From assembly GCA_027531445.1 (NCBI GenBank), contig JAPZRK010000077.1:8674-72673 (forward strand): DNA of 64,000 nt. The letters are read 5' to 3'. Source of the DNA: Leptospira sp. (GTDB lineage: Bacteria > Spirochaetota > Leptospiria > Leptospirales > Leptospiraceae). The translations under genes were made by a program, and so were the position numbers. Shown here piece after piece: positions 43,932-52,480 of the stretch; position 1 is the first letter of the stretch; each line of letters starts with the position of its first letter. The notes below the pieces were generated by a model, which had not been told where the DNA came from, did no database searches, and saw only the letters and a program-made list of their open reading frames with translations.

Positions 43932-45463
43932 TATGTTGTCTCCAATTGGTTCAAAAATTGAATGAGTTGATTTTGTGATACGGGTATATTCCCAACAGTT
44001 TGGACAGCCAGCGCTGCCATACAAGCTCCTATAGCTGAAGCTTCCATAATATTGGCTCCTGCACAGAGAGCAGTTGCCATGGCCGCGAGAAGAGAATCGC
44101 CGGCTCCGGCTACATCTACCGGGTTTGAGATGAGTGCAGGGAAATGCTCTTTTTTTGTCTCCTCGTTGTCTGGCCTAGTGTAGGTGACGAAGCCTTCCGC
44201 ACCCAACTTAACGAGAAGGTGTTTAGACCTTGTTCTTTCCAACAAGGTATTGGCAATCCACTCTATACCATCTTCTTGGTTACTCAATGCTATACGAGCT
44301 TCTCTTTCCGTCGGACAGAGCAGGTAAAAATCTTCAAATTTTGTAATGTTTCCAACCTGCGAACTACACTGCAGATCACCAAACAATTTGATATTTTTTT
44401 CTTTTGATAACTTTTGAAGTTCTTCGATAATTCTTGGAGTGATCACTCCATAAACAAAATCACATACCAAAATACCGTCAATCTCGTCAGACATATCTCT
44501 CAAGCAAGATATAAATTGGTCCTCTATGGCTTTCGGCAGCGAGTGTTCTTTCAACCGACTAACCCGGAAAAGTTTTTGGTTCTCGACCATATAACGAATC
44601 TTAAACGTAGTGGGTCTTCCGCTATCTTGAATCAGCATCGCTTTTATGCCTTGACCAGTCAGGCTTCTTTCAACGAGTTTTGAATTTTCATCATTTCCAA
44701 CGACGGAAAGAAATCTACAGTTTGCACCCAGAGATTTTACATGGGAAGATACAATCCCGGCTCCACCAACGAATTCTCTGGATTCTAATTCCTTTACTAC
44801 GAGTACCGGGGCTTCAGCACTCATACCAATAGCATCACAAGCTACGTATTGATCCACTATTGTGTCACCGATCACTAGCAGATTTTTATCCTTAAAATTC
44901 CGAATGATTTCTAAAAGCCTTGAAGTATGAACATTTTGTCTTTTACAGGACTGTATGAAAGAAGTTCTGCGGATGTCTTCGAGTGATTTTAGCGATCCAT
45001 GTAGCAAATCTGCACTTGCGTAATGAATCTCTCCTGCATGATATTCAATCTTTCCTGATATGGATTCAATCGCATGCTTTGCTTGTAAAATATCTGTTCT
45101 TTCTGTATTCTGAAATTCCTTGCCAAGGACCAAATATTTAGGTTTGTATTTTAAAATTGCTTGATCTAGCCCTAATTGATCGAGAATCAATACCCTATCT
45201 ACAAAATCCAAAGATGCGATTCCGTTCGCTCGTTCTAATTCGGAAAAGTATTGATTCTTAGAAGTATGAGTTAGCAATGCATCGCCGAGAAGTGCGATGT
45301 AAAGTTTTTTACCCAAAGACTTGGCATGCTGTAAATATCGAATATGACCCGGATGAATGATATTGAAATGTCCATAACAAAACACCAAACTTTCACTTTC
45401 AAAAATATCTAACTTGTTAGCGAGGTCAGAAGTAAACGAAGTAATTTTTGTTTGATCAATCAT
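43931..45463 (-). CDS. HldE-like bifunctional protein with reversed domain order
   Basis: A 510-residue protein. Residues about 20-150 form a cytidylyltransferase-like nucleotidyltransferase (FCYGHFNIIHPGH, HPGH at 37-40). Residues about 180-510 form a PfkB-type sugar kinase (GDTIVDQYVACDAIGMSAEAP, and the signature DVAGAGDS with catalytic Asp456). In enteric HldE the kinase is first and the adenylyltransferase last, so this is a domain-swapped counterpart. It probably makes an NDP-heptose from heptose-7-phosphate. It overlaps the nucleotidyltransferase gene by 4 bp. Confidence 0.82.
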   Translation of the reverse strand: MIDQTKITSFTSDLANKLDIFESESLVFCYGHFNIIHPGHIRYLQHAKSLGKKLYIALLGDALLTHTSKNQYFSELERANGIASLDFVDRVLILDQLGLDQAILKYKPKYLVLGKEFQNTERTDILQAKHAIESISGKIEYHAGEIHYASADLLHGSLKSLEDIRRTSFIQSCKRQNVHTSRLLEIIRNFKDKNLLVIGDTIVDQYVACDAIGMSAEAPVLVVKELESREFVGGAGIVSSHVKSLGANCRFLSVVGNDENSKLVERSLTGQGIKAMLIQDSGRPTTFKIRYMVENQKLFRVSRLKEHSLPKAIEDQFISCLRDMSDEIDGILVCDFVYGVITPRIIEELQKLSKEKNIKLFGDLQCSSQVGNITKFEDFYLLCPTEREARIALSNQEDGIEWIANTLLERTRSKHLLVKLGAEGFVTYTRPDNEETKKEHFPALISNPVDVAGAGDSLLAAMATALCAGANIMEASAIGACMAALAVQTVGNIPVSQNQLIQFLNQLETT

Positions 45464-46245
45464 TCTTGTATACTTTCAATTTGTGCATGAATTTTGTGAT
45501 TTCTAAATCTCATACTCCAATCATCACTATCGAGAACTGAGGAAATATTTTGTTTTTGAGCTTGTTTGAGCTGAAAAGGACTACCAATATCCATTAATAC
45601 CGATTTGTTTTCCCAAGTTGCAATTCTTCCCAAGTAATGTGGAATTACATCATTGCTAAAATCATTCTTTTGTTGTTCGATTATCCAGTCAGTGACTTCA
45701 GGTTCTATCAGATAAATGGCAGCGTTGGCTAGGTTACCCGGAGGGTTTTTAACCTTTTCATGAAATTTAACAACTATGTTATTTGAATCTAATTCCAAAA
45801 TCCCGCATGAGCTAGGATTACCTGTTTGAAAAGACATCATCGTCATTACAGTGTTCGTTGGTCGTTCGTTAAAATGAAAGTTTAGAAATGAATTAAAATC
45901 GCAAATGCACAAATTGTCCGCATGAATCAATAGTGTTGTCGCATTTTGAAAAAAAGCACTATTTTGTCTGAGAGTTCCAGCAGTGCCAAGCAGTTCTTTC
46001 TCATAAACTGAAACGACCTTCCTGGAATATTTTGGACGATTTAAAAAGTCTTGAACGACACCGTTCAAATAATGGGTATTAATTAGTATTTGATCGATAC
46101 CCATTTCCAATAACATATCTAACCATATTTCAAGGAGAGGTACACCCTTTATCGGCATGAGACATTTTGGAAAGGAATCCGTTAACGGTTTTAGCCTAGT
46201 TCCTAAACCAGCCGCAAGTAAAAGGACCTTTATGTTATTTTTCAT
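45460..46245 (-). CDS. Sugar-1-phosphate nucleotidyltransferase (HddC-like)
   Basis: A 261-residue NTP-transferase with LLAAGLGTRLKPLTDSFPKCLMP near the N-terminus and GTAGTL, then LIHADNL as the metal-binding motif. It resembles D-glycero-D-manno-heptose-1-phosphate guanylyltransferase (HddC) and RmlA-type enzymes. With the GmhA-like gene and HldE-like fusion nearby, it probably activates a heptose-1-phosphate. It overlaps an SDR by 11 bp. Confidence 0.8.
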   Translation of the reverse strand: MKNNIKVLLLAAGLGTRLKPLTDSFPKCLMPIKGVPLLEIWLDMLLEMGIDQILINTHYLNGVVQDFLNRPKYSRKVVSVYEKELLGTAGTLRQNSAFFQNATTLLIHADNLCICDFNSFLNFHFNERPTNTVMTMMSFQTGNPSSCGILELDSNNIVVKFHEKVKNPPGNLANAAIYLIEPEVTDWIIEQQKNDFSNDVIPHYLGRIATWENKSVLMDIGSPFQLKQAQKQNISSVLDSDDWSMRFRNHKIHAQIESIQE

Positions 46246-47221
46246 TCCCTAAATATTTGAACCAATCGGATGTTGCATCTTTAATTTTTTCTGGAGTCCA
46301 AACAGGTGCATCTCTCCAATAATCAATATTTGCTAAAAGATTCTTTATCCCTTCTTCAATCGAAACCTTCGGAGTCCAACCAATCTTCGATTTGATTTTA
46401 GAAATATCTGCAAATGTACAATCTGGCTCACCCGGTCTTTTTGGGATAAATATACGATCACCTTGCAAGAGCTCGACAATTCGATTTACCGAAATTGTTG
46501 CTCCACTTCCAATGTTAAATATTTCTCCTGAAAAATCAGATTGTGAAGATGCAAAGATCGCATCTGCAACATCCTTTACATAAGTAAAGTCCCTAGTTTG
46601 TTTACCATCTCCAACGACTGTATAGGGTTGATTTGCCAATTTTTGCGCCAAAAATACACCAAACACGGCACCATATGTTCCAGAGGTTCTAGATCTCGGT
46701 CCATAGACATTAAAAAATCGTAAGGAGAGAGCGGGTAGCTTGTACACATTTGCCCAATGAAGGACAAGTTCTTCTCCCATTCTTTTTGTTAAAGCATATG
46801 GATATTGAGGTCTAATTTCTGCTGATTCTTTTGTTGGATACTCATCTGGAATCCCATAACAGGAAGAAGATGCTGCATAAACAAGTTTCTTTATTTTTCC
46901 TAATCTAGATGCTTGTAGAACATTGAAGGTTCCATCCACATTTGATTTGAAGTAACCTTCAGGGTTTTGTATGCTTGGCACAATATCAGCCAATGCCGCA
47001 AGGTGGAAAACATAATCTGCTTCTTTAAAAACATTGATCCAATCGCCAGGAATTGAGATATCAGCTTCAATAATTTCTATATTTTTTTGAATATGAGATA
47101 TATTTAATTTTCTTCCCGTACTATAATTATCTATTACTGTTACGTGATGACCTTTTTCGATCAAGAGATCGACCAAATGACTTCCAATAAATCCTGCTCC
47201 GCCTGTTACTATCGATTTCAT
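46235..47221 (-). CDS. NAD-dependent epimerase/dehydratase (GalE/WbpP-type SDR)
   Basis: A 328-residue extended SDR. The ATG at 47221 (MKSIVTGGAGFIGSHL) is favoured over a GTG at 47230 because AAGGTG lies 5-6 bp upstream. YAASSSCYGIP, YPYALTKRMGE with a Tyr-x3-Lys pair, and RFFNVYGPRSRTSG are typical of UDP-sugar 4-epimerases and dehydratases. It lies 15 bp after the GmhA-like gene and may act on the activated heptose or hexose. Confidence 0.82.
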   Translation of the reverse strand: MKSIVTGGAGFIGSHLVDLLIEKGHHVTVIDNYSTGRKLNISHIQKNIEIIEADISIPGDWINVFKEADYVFHLAALADIVPSIQNPEGYFKSNVDGTFNVLQASRLGKIKKLVYAASSSCYGIPDEYPTKESAEIRPQYPYALTKRMGEELVLHWANVYKLPALSLRFFNVYGPRSRTSGTYGAVFGVFLAQKLANQPYTVVGDGKQTRDFTYVKDVADAIFASSQSDFSGEIFNIGSGATISVNRIVELLQGDRIFIPKRPGEPDCTFADISKIKSKIGWTPKVSIEEGIKNLLANIDYWRDAPVWTPEKIKDATSDWFKYLGNEK

Positions 47222-47236
47222 TTGATTCACCTTATT

Positions 47237-47788
47237 TTATTTCTCGCAGATCCATTGCATTATCATATGACCAATTATTACCTGCAGATCTTCTGATATT
47301 TGCATATCATTCACTGGTATATGAATGGGAACTTGAGCAAGGGATTTGCACTTGCCTCCATCATAACCTAAAATAGCAAAAGTTTTCATTCCTATTTCGT
47401 TACCAATATTCAGTGCATTGACCACATTTGGAGAGTTTCCACTGCCTGAGAGTACTAACAAAATATCATCTTTATTTGCCTTCACTGAAAGCTGTTGGGA
47501 GAAGATTTTATCATAACCGATATCATTTGCAAGACAAGTAACTACGGATGAATTCGCAGGCAAGGCATCAACTCTCATACCTATTCCATCTTTTTTGGAT
47601 ATACCATAATTAAAGTCATTTGCTAAATGTATGGCATTTCCTGCACTGCCCCCATTTCCACACAGAAAAAAAGTTCTTTTTGATCTCCAAAGCGCGTATA
47701 ACTCCTCAGCTAAATACTCTACTTTATCGAATTCAACTAGCTCAAGAGCCGCGTGTAAACGCTTACTATAATCTAAAAAGTGATTCAT
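47237..47788 (-). CDS. GmhA-like SIS-domain sugar-phosphate isomerase
   Basis: A 183-residue SIS protein with CGNGGSAG (43-50) and SGSGNS, and a C-terminal DLQVIIGHMIM segment with His174. GmhA converts sedoheptulose-7-phosphate to heptose-7-phosphate. By alignment from memory, catalytic Glu65 of E. coli GmhA is replaced by Asp58 (HLANDF), while His54 and the C-terminal Gln/His are kept. It may therefore be a variant with a different or slower activity. It leads the heptose-like module. Confidence 0.78.
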   Translation of the reverse strand: MNHFLDYSKRLHAALELVEFDKVEYLAEELYALWRSKRTFFLCGNGGSAGNAIHLANDFNYGISKKDGIGMRVDALPANSSVVTCLANDIGYDKIFSQQLSVKANKDDILLVLSGSGNSPNVVNALNIGNEIGMKTFAILGYDGGKCKSLAQVPIHIPVNDMQISEDLQVIIGHMIMQWICEK

Positions 47789-47833
47789 TATTGTTTTCCA
47801 GGTTCCCTTTCTGTATTGGTTCGTTAAAATAGT

Positions 47834-49279
47834 CTACCGATCATTACGAACATAAAGCATATAAGTATCTACATTTTGTGGCCAGTCTTGATGAGGATGA
47901 TTTGAAAATTTCAAACGGTATCCTGCCTCTAACATTTTATCCTCATATTCATCTGTTAACTTATGATTACTATTTACTATAAGTATGCATTTTTTAGACT
48001 CAATTTGATTTTGAAGATTTGAAATCCCGTGAATTTCAGGTTCTGCAATCCTAGCCAGAGCAATATGGTATAAACCAACTCTGTCGATATAATCTGGATC
48101 AGTAACGATTGAAATGTCATTTTGTTTACAAATTTTTTGATTTGTTATTTCTACCCAAATACTTCCGATTCCATTGTCAGAATTCATTTTTGATTTTGCC
48201 AAATTTTGAAAGACTAACCCACTAACTAAAAAGGTTAGGAGCACAAAAGAAAGTGAAGGCTTTTTTGAGAAAGTCAATATTGATCTAAACTGCTTAGAAA
48301 ATAAGAGGATAAAAAATGGAAAAATCAAATAATTAAGATGTGAATACCTAGAAGCGTACCATGGAATTCGAGTGTGAAGAATAAAAGTCGGGAAGGCAAT
48401 ACAAAATACAAACAACAGTAACAGCGTACCAGTAAAAAACAATATTCTAATATCAACATTCACCTTCATAAGCGCAATTGCCACGACTAAAGAAATCAAA
48501 AAAACACCTTGAAATGTAATTATATCGGAAAAAACAATTTGTGAGTTCTTTTGAAGTTCGGATATAAAAAATGAATAATTAAAATTACCGAATAAATCTG
48601 CACCGGATTTCACATAGAAAGCCATGCTTAGAACCAGAAAGTAGGATATCCCGAGACCAATCAAACTGAGTCTAACAGTCTTCCGAGTATGGGTCGAAAA
48701 CTTAAAAATGAAGAAGATAGTCAATACGACTAAAAACCCTAATCCAATCGGGATATTCAAACTCAATGTAGAAGAGAACAATACAAGAAAGAACGAAGAT
48801 TTAATGTAAAAAAAAGAGTCACTTTCTTTGTAATTGATTACAAAGTGAAAAAAAAACGTGAACAAGAACAAGCTCATAGAATATGGCCTAAATTCTGTTA
48901 TGAGATAAGCTGTGAATTGATCGGTAGCCGAAAAAAAATAAAACATTAAAACTAAATAAGAGAATAACGATGCTTTTAAATTCCTTATTAATAGGTATAA
49001 AATTCCCAAGTAGCAAAAAAAAGGCAATGTTCTCAACCACTCAGGTTTCAGATTAAAGAGAGACCATAAGGTTCCAGCTAAATAAAAAAGAGGCGGCTGT
49101 ATGTTTTCCCTTTTGGATTCTTCGATCACTCCTATCAATGTAGCTTGATTGGAAATGTTCAATGTCGTTACTTCATCTAACCAAAAAAACTTTTGGCAGT
49201 TCTTATAAAATAATATAGATGCAAGCAAAAAGCCAAAGAATACAAAAGCTAATTCTACATTATTTCTTTTTGGAAACAT
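47834..49279 (-). CDS. GT39-like integral membrane glycosyltransferase
   Basis: A 481-residue membrane protein with about 10 hydrophobic segments, an N-terminal FFWLDEVTTL with the Asp35-Glu36 pair and a QPPLFYL motif near 60, as in the PMT/ArnT (GT39/GT83) families. These use polyprenyl-phosphate sugars in the periplasm. The donor may be made by the DPM-type synthase at 54768-55775. An A9 run (48848-48856) is inside the gene. Confidence 0.72.
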   Translation of the reverse strand: MFPKRNNVELAFVFFGFLLASILFYKNCQKFFWLDEVTTLNISNQATLIGVIEESKRENIQPPLFYLAGTLWSLFNLKPEWLRTLPFFCYLGILYLLIRNLKASLFSYLVLMFYFFSATDQFTAYLITEFRPYSMSLFLFTFFFHFVINYKESDSFFYIKSSFFLVLFSSTLSLNIPIGLGFLVVLTIFFIFKFSTHTRKTVRLSLIGLGISYFLVLSMAFYVKSGADLFGNFNYSFFISELQKNSQIVFSDIITFQGVFLISLVVAIALMKVNVDIRILFFTGTLLLLFVFCIAFPTFILHTRIPWYASRYSHLNYLIFPFFILLFSKQFRSILTFSKKPSLSFVLLTFLVSGLVFQNLAKSKMNSDNGIGSIWVEITNQKICKQNDISIVTDPDYIDRVGLYHIALARIAEPEIHGISNLQNQIESKKCILIVNSNHKLTDEYEDKMLEAGYRLKFSNHPHQDWPQNVDTYMLYVRNDR

Positions 49280-49336
49280 TTTGATAAATAAGAAGTTATT
49301 TAGATTAAAATCTTAGAAATAGAAAAATTGAACTCA

Positions 49337-50152
49337 TTAATTCGGCAAACAAAGTATATCGATTCCACCAAACTTGGGTACGTTTTTTTCAATATTTTCA
49401 ACGCTGAGGGATACTTTGGTTTTTGAATGAAAAAGAGAGTATCTTTTCCCATCAAACAGATCAACATACTTTTGGAATTCTCCCTTTGTTGATTCTCCTG
49501 TGTGTCCCATAAATTCTACGATTATTATAGGTCGAAAAGCATCAATTGTCTTACTCGCCCCTCTCAAGATATCCAACTCAAATCCATCGACGTCGATTTT
49601 GATTAAATCGACTGACGAGAGCTTCATTTTCTCAACATACGAATCTAACGTGATCTGATCTGGAGTGGCTTTTTGTAAAATACCGCCATGAATTGGATGA
49701 TCGTATTTAGAACCATCAATTTTCCATGAAGAATAGACCTCATTCTTTTCCAATTGTTTGATCTCGTCGGAGAGAAAAACTTGAACGGGAAAAACTCTTT
49801 TCTTCAATTCAGGGTTTAGGCTTAAATTTTCAGTTAACTTTTGAAATGCGTAAAATGTTGGCTCAAATGCATGAATTTCGCTCTGTCGGAAGTGCTTTGC
49901 AAAAGGAAGTGTTATAGAACCAATATTTGCACCGATATCAAAGATTATTTTTGGTTCTTTTGGTAGATTCGTTATTTTCCAAACGTGACTTTGGAAACTA
50001 CCAAATAAAAAAATCGATAGGTCAATCCCCTCAGAAAGATCAACCTTATAATTAATACCATTTCTCTTTATGAAACGATCCTTTGAAATTCCAAGTAAAG
50101 AAATGATACTGTAAATAATTCTTGCGATCAGAAGTTTAATTTTTGTACTCAT
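49337..50152 (-). CDS. FkbM-family methyltransferase
   Basis: A 271-residue FkbM methyltransferase: FDIGANIGS at 71-79, HAFEPTFYAFQKL, and VDLIKIDVDGFELDILRGAS, the classical family signature. It O-methylates a sugar hydroxyl. It lies 5 bp before the GT2 gene and 57 bp after the membrane glycosyltransferase gene. It differs from the FkbM protein at 30243, which has a C-terminal extension. Confidence 0.83.
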   Translation of the reverse strand: MSTKIKLLIARIIYSIISLLGISKDRFIKRNGINYKVDLSEGIDLSIFLFGSFQSHVWKITNLPKEPKIIFDIGANIGSITLPFAKHFRQSEIHAFEPTFYAFQKLTENLSLNPELKKRVFPVQVFLSDEIKQLEKNEVYSSWKIDGSKYDHPIHGGILQKATPDQITLDSYVEKMKLSSVDLIKIDVDGFELDILRGASKTIDAFRPIIIVEFMGHTGESTKGEFQKYVDLFDGKRYSLFHSKTKVSLSVENIEKNVPKFGGIDILCLPN

Positions 50153-50157
50153 AAGTT

Positions 50158-51438
50158 TTAGATAAATTTAGTTTTCCGAGCTGCGAATATTAACATCGTT
50201 AATAGAATGACTCCATGTTTCCATCTTGAAATGTTTGTCTCTCCATATGTGCGATCCTTATAAGATATGGGAACTTCTATAATTTTCAATCCCATACGAG
50301 AGGCACCAAAGATAAGATCAAAATCACCAAACGGATCAAATTCTCCAAAATAACCTCTGTTCATCGCTAACATCTCATAGTTAGATTTTGATATAACCTT
50401 TGTTCCACAAAGAGTGTCCTTAAATCTTTGTCCAAGAACAAAAGAAAAGGATACTGCAAAAAACTTATTACCTACTCGATTAAAAAACCGCATTGCCTTT
50501 TTTTCCATAGGATAAACCAAACGAGAACCGTTAATGAATTCACCTTTTCCTAGGCAAATTGCATTATAAAACTTTGGTAGATCTTCCGGTGGGACGGTCA
50601 TATCAGCATCAAGGATCATAAGTATTTCGTTTTTTGCCATCGAAAAGCCTTTTCGAACAGCATCGCCTTTACCTTTACCAGATTGTTGAGCTATCTGAAT
50701 CTTTAAGTGACCTTTATAAGATCTTTTCAGATCGGAAATTACTTCCCATGTCCGATCCGTCGAATTTCCCTCTACGAATATCAACTCATCGTTGGGGCCC
50801 ATTTTAGGTATTCTTTTGGGAATTTCTAAAATATTGCCCTCTTCATTCCGTGCGGCCACTACGATGGAGACTGACGGTTGCTTCTTTATTTTTTCCTTAA
50901 TTCCAACAGCCCTTGCGATTGCAATATTGAGTACTGTTAAATTACGTAAAAGCGGTAAAGGAGCTATATATCGATTGATAAAATTTGTGATGAAAGGTAT
51001 ATAGATTGGTAATAAAATTCGTTGTTCCACTCGAATCAGTTCAAAATCTTCTAATATTAAAAAGTTTTCAACATCTTCATGAGAAATCCAATTTTGCTCT
51101 GGAGTTGTGGATCTGAATCCGAGAATATCAGCCAATTTAAATACAGGCCACCAAAGGGAACTGTAATAAACTATAGCTATTCGAGTATTGCTGTTTACTC
51201 TTTCATGTAAATTACGGAAAAATTTCTGAATATCTCTTTCGTAATGCAAATTTCCATTGATTAAAACAAAATCAGCATCAATACTTTTAACTTCAGAAAG
51301 TTCTTGTATCTTTTTATATTTCCCTTCGAAAAAAGATTCAATATACTGATTCTTGGGTGATATTTCCAAAAGTGAATTTTTTGAAGTACAATAATGCGAA
51401 ATATATCTAAATAGTTTTTTATAAAAATAAGTTTTCAA
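50158..51438 (-). CDS. GT2 glycosyltransferase with N-terminal methyltransferase-like region
   Basis: A 426-residue protein. Residues about 1-185 look like a reduced methyltransferase fold (DADFVLINGNLHYERDIQKFF region, lacking a clean SAM glycine loop). Residues about 190-426 are a family 2 glycosyltransferase (SIVVAARNEEGN, VEGNSTDRTWE, LDADMTVPPED, then RTYGETNISRW). It may attach a sugar to polyprenyl phosphate or the growing O-unit. A TTG start with AAGGT upstream is likely. Confidence 0.78.
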   Translation of the reverse strand: MKTYFYKKLFRYISHYCTSKNSLLEISPKNQYIESFFEGKYKKIQELSEVKSIDADFVLINGNLHYERDIQKFFRNLHERVNSNTRIAIVYYSSLWWPVFKLADILGFRSTTPEQNWISHEDVENFLILEDFELIRVEQRILLPIYIPFITNFINRYIAPLPLLRNLTVLNIAIARAVGIKEKIKKQPSVSIVVAARNEEGNILEIPKRIPKMGPNDELIFVEGNSTDRTWEVISDLKRSYKGHLKIQIAQQSGKGKGDAVRKGFSMAKNEILMILDADMTVPPEDLPKFYNAICLGKGEFINGSRLVYPMEKKAMRFFNRVGNKFFAVSFSFVLGQRFKDTLCGTKVISKSNYEMLAMNRGYFGEFDPFGDFDLIFGASRMGLKIIEVPISYKDRTYGETNISRWKHGVILLTMLIFAARKTKFI

Positions 51439-51460
51439 TTCATTTACCTTTCATCTTTCC

Positions 51461-52480
51461 TCACCCAAACGGGTTTACGACCAGCTCACACTTGCCACCG
51501 CCAAAAAAACCTACAACATTCTCTGCCGCTTCTCTTTCCATTGCTTCCCGACAATCATTGGAACATGACCCCATATGCTGTGTTAGAAGGACATTTTCGA
51601 GTTCCTTTAGTGGACCATAGTAAGGTTCCTCATCAAATACATCTAATGCAGTGAAGGCAGATGGATTATCTTTTAGCCAGAGATACAAATCTTTCTCATT
51701 TATGATGCCGCCACGTGCCGTGTTTACGAGAACAACATTCTTTTTGAGTATGCTGAGATTGTTTGCATTGAGAATATTTTTCGTTATATCTGTAAGAGGT
51801 ACATGTATTGTTATTGCATTTGATTTTTGTAATAACTCTTCTAGGCTCACTTGTCGAATGCTAGTGGAATTCCAGTTCTTCCCCATACTATCATTCAGCT
51901 TAGAGACATTAGCGGCAACATCATTGAATTTTTGAATGGAATCTTTCTGATCAAGTAAATCACAAACTAATATTTGTTTGGGTAAATAGCCAAGTAGATG
52001 GGATGCGACACGTTTTCCGATTCTACCGAATCCCAAAATTCCTATTGTGCTTCCACCAATCCTATCGCCATAACTCCTAGTCCATTTGCCCGATCTGATT
52101 TCACGATCAGAAAATGAAACCTTCCTCAAACCATCAACCAAGAGACAGACAGCAAATTCGGAAACGGCAGGCGAAACTGCGTCTGGAGTGTATGCAACGG
52201 CTATATTCTTGTCTTTGCATAATTGAAGGGGAACACTATCTAGACCCACTCCTACTCGTGATATTAATTTCAGAGTAGAACTAGCTTTCACAAGTTGCGA
52301 TAATTCTTCCGTTCCGGCAACCAGTGCATCAAAATCCTTTGACGCATCTGCAACTTCCTCCGGTTTCATCTTTCTTCCTAGTGGATTAACAACCACTTCG
52401 TATCCGTTAGACTTTAATGTTTCCAGCGCTACCGGGCTTGTCCTACAAAAAGGAAAGGTTGAAACAAATACTCTTTTCAA
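51461..52480 (-). CDS. D-2-hydroxyacid dehydrogenase (phosphoglycerate dehydrogenase-like)
   Basis: A 339-residue NAD-dependent 2-hydroxyacid dehydrogenase: GILGFGRIGKRVA in the Rossmann domain, VNTARGGIINEKDL and a catalytic His in TQHMGSCS. It is shorter than SerA and lacks an ACT domain. Its substrate in the O-antigen operon is unclear; a glyceric-acid-like substituent or a small acid precursor is possible. It overlaps the fucose synthase gene by 4 bp and probably starts at TTG. Confidence 0.83.
   Translation of the reverse strand: MKRVFVSTFPFCRTSPVALETLKSNGYEVVVNPLGRKMKPEEVADASKDFDALVAGTEELSQLVKASSTLKLISRVGVGLDSVPLQLCKDKNIAVAYTPDAVSPAVSEFAVCLLVDGLRKVSFSDREIRSGKWTRSYGDRIGGSTIGILGFGRIGKRVASHLLGYLPKQILVCDLLDQKDSIQKFNDVAANVSKLNDSMGKNWNSTSIRQVSLEELLQKSNAITIHVPLTDITKNILNANNLSILKKNVVLVNTARGGIINEKDLYLWLKDNPSAFTALDVFDEEPYYGPLKELENVLLTQHMGSCSNDCREAMEREAAENVVGFFGGGKCELVVNPFG

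Noticed and set aside
48848..48856. A9 homopolymer inside the GT39-like gene, considered as a phase-variation tract
   Set aside because: AT-rich genes here carry several 8-9 nt runs by chance; the frame is intact and a phase-variable length cannot be judged from one sequence.
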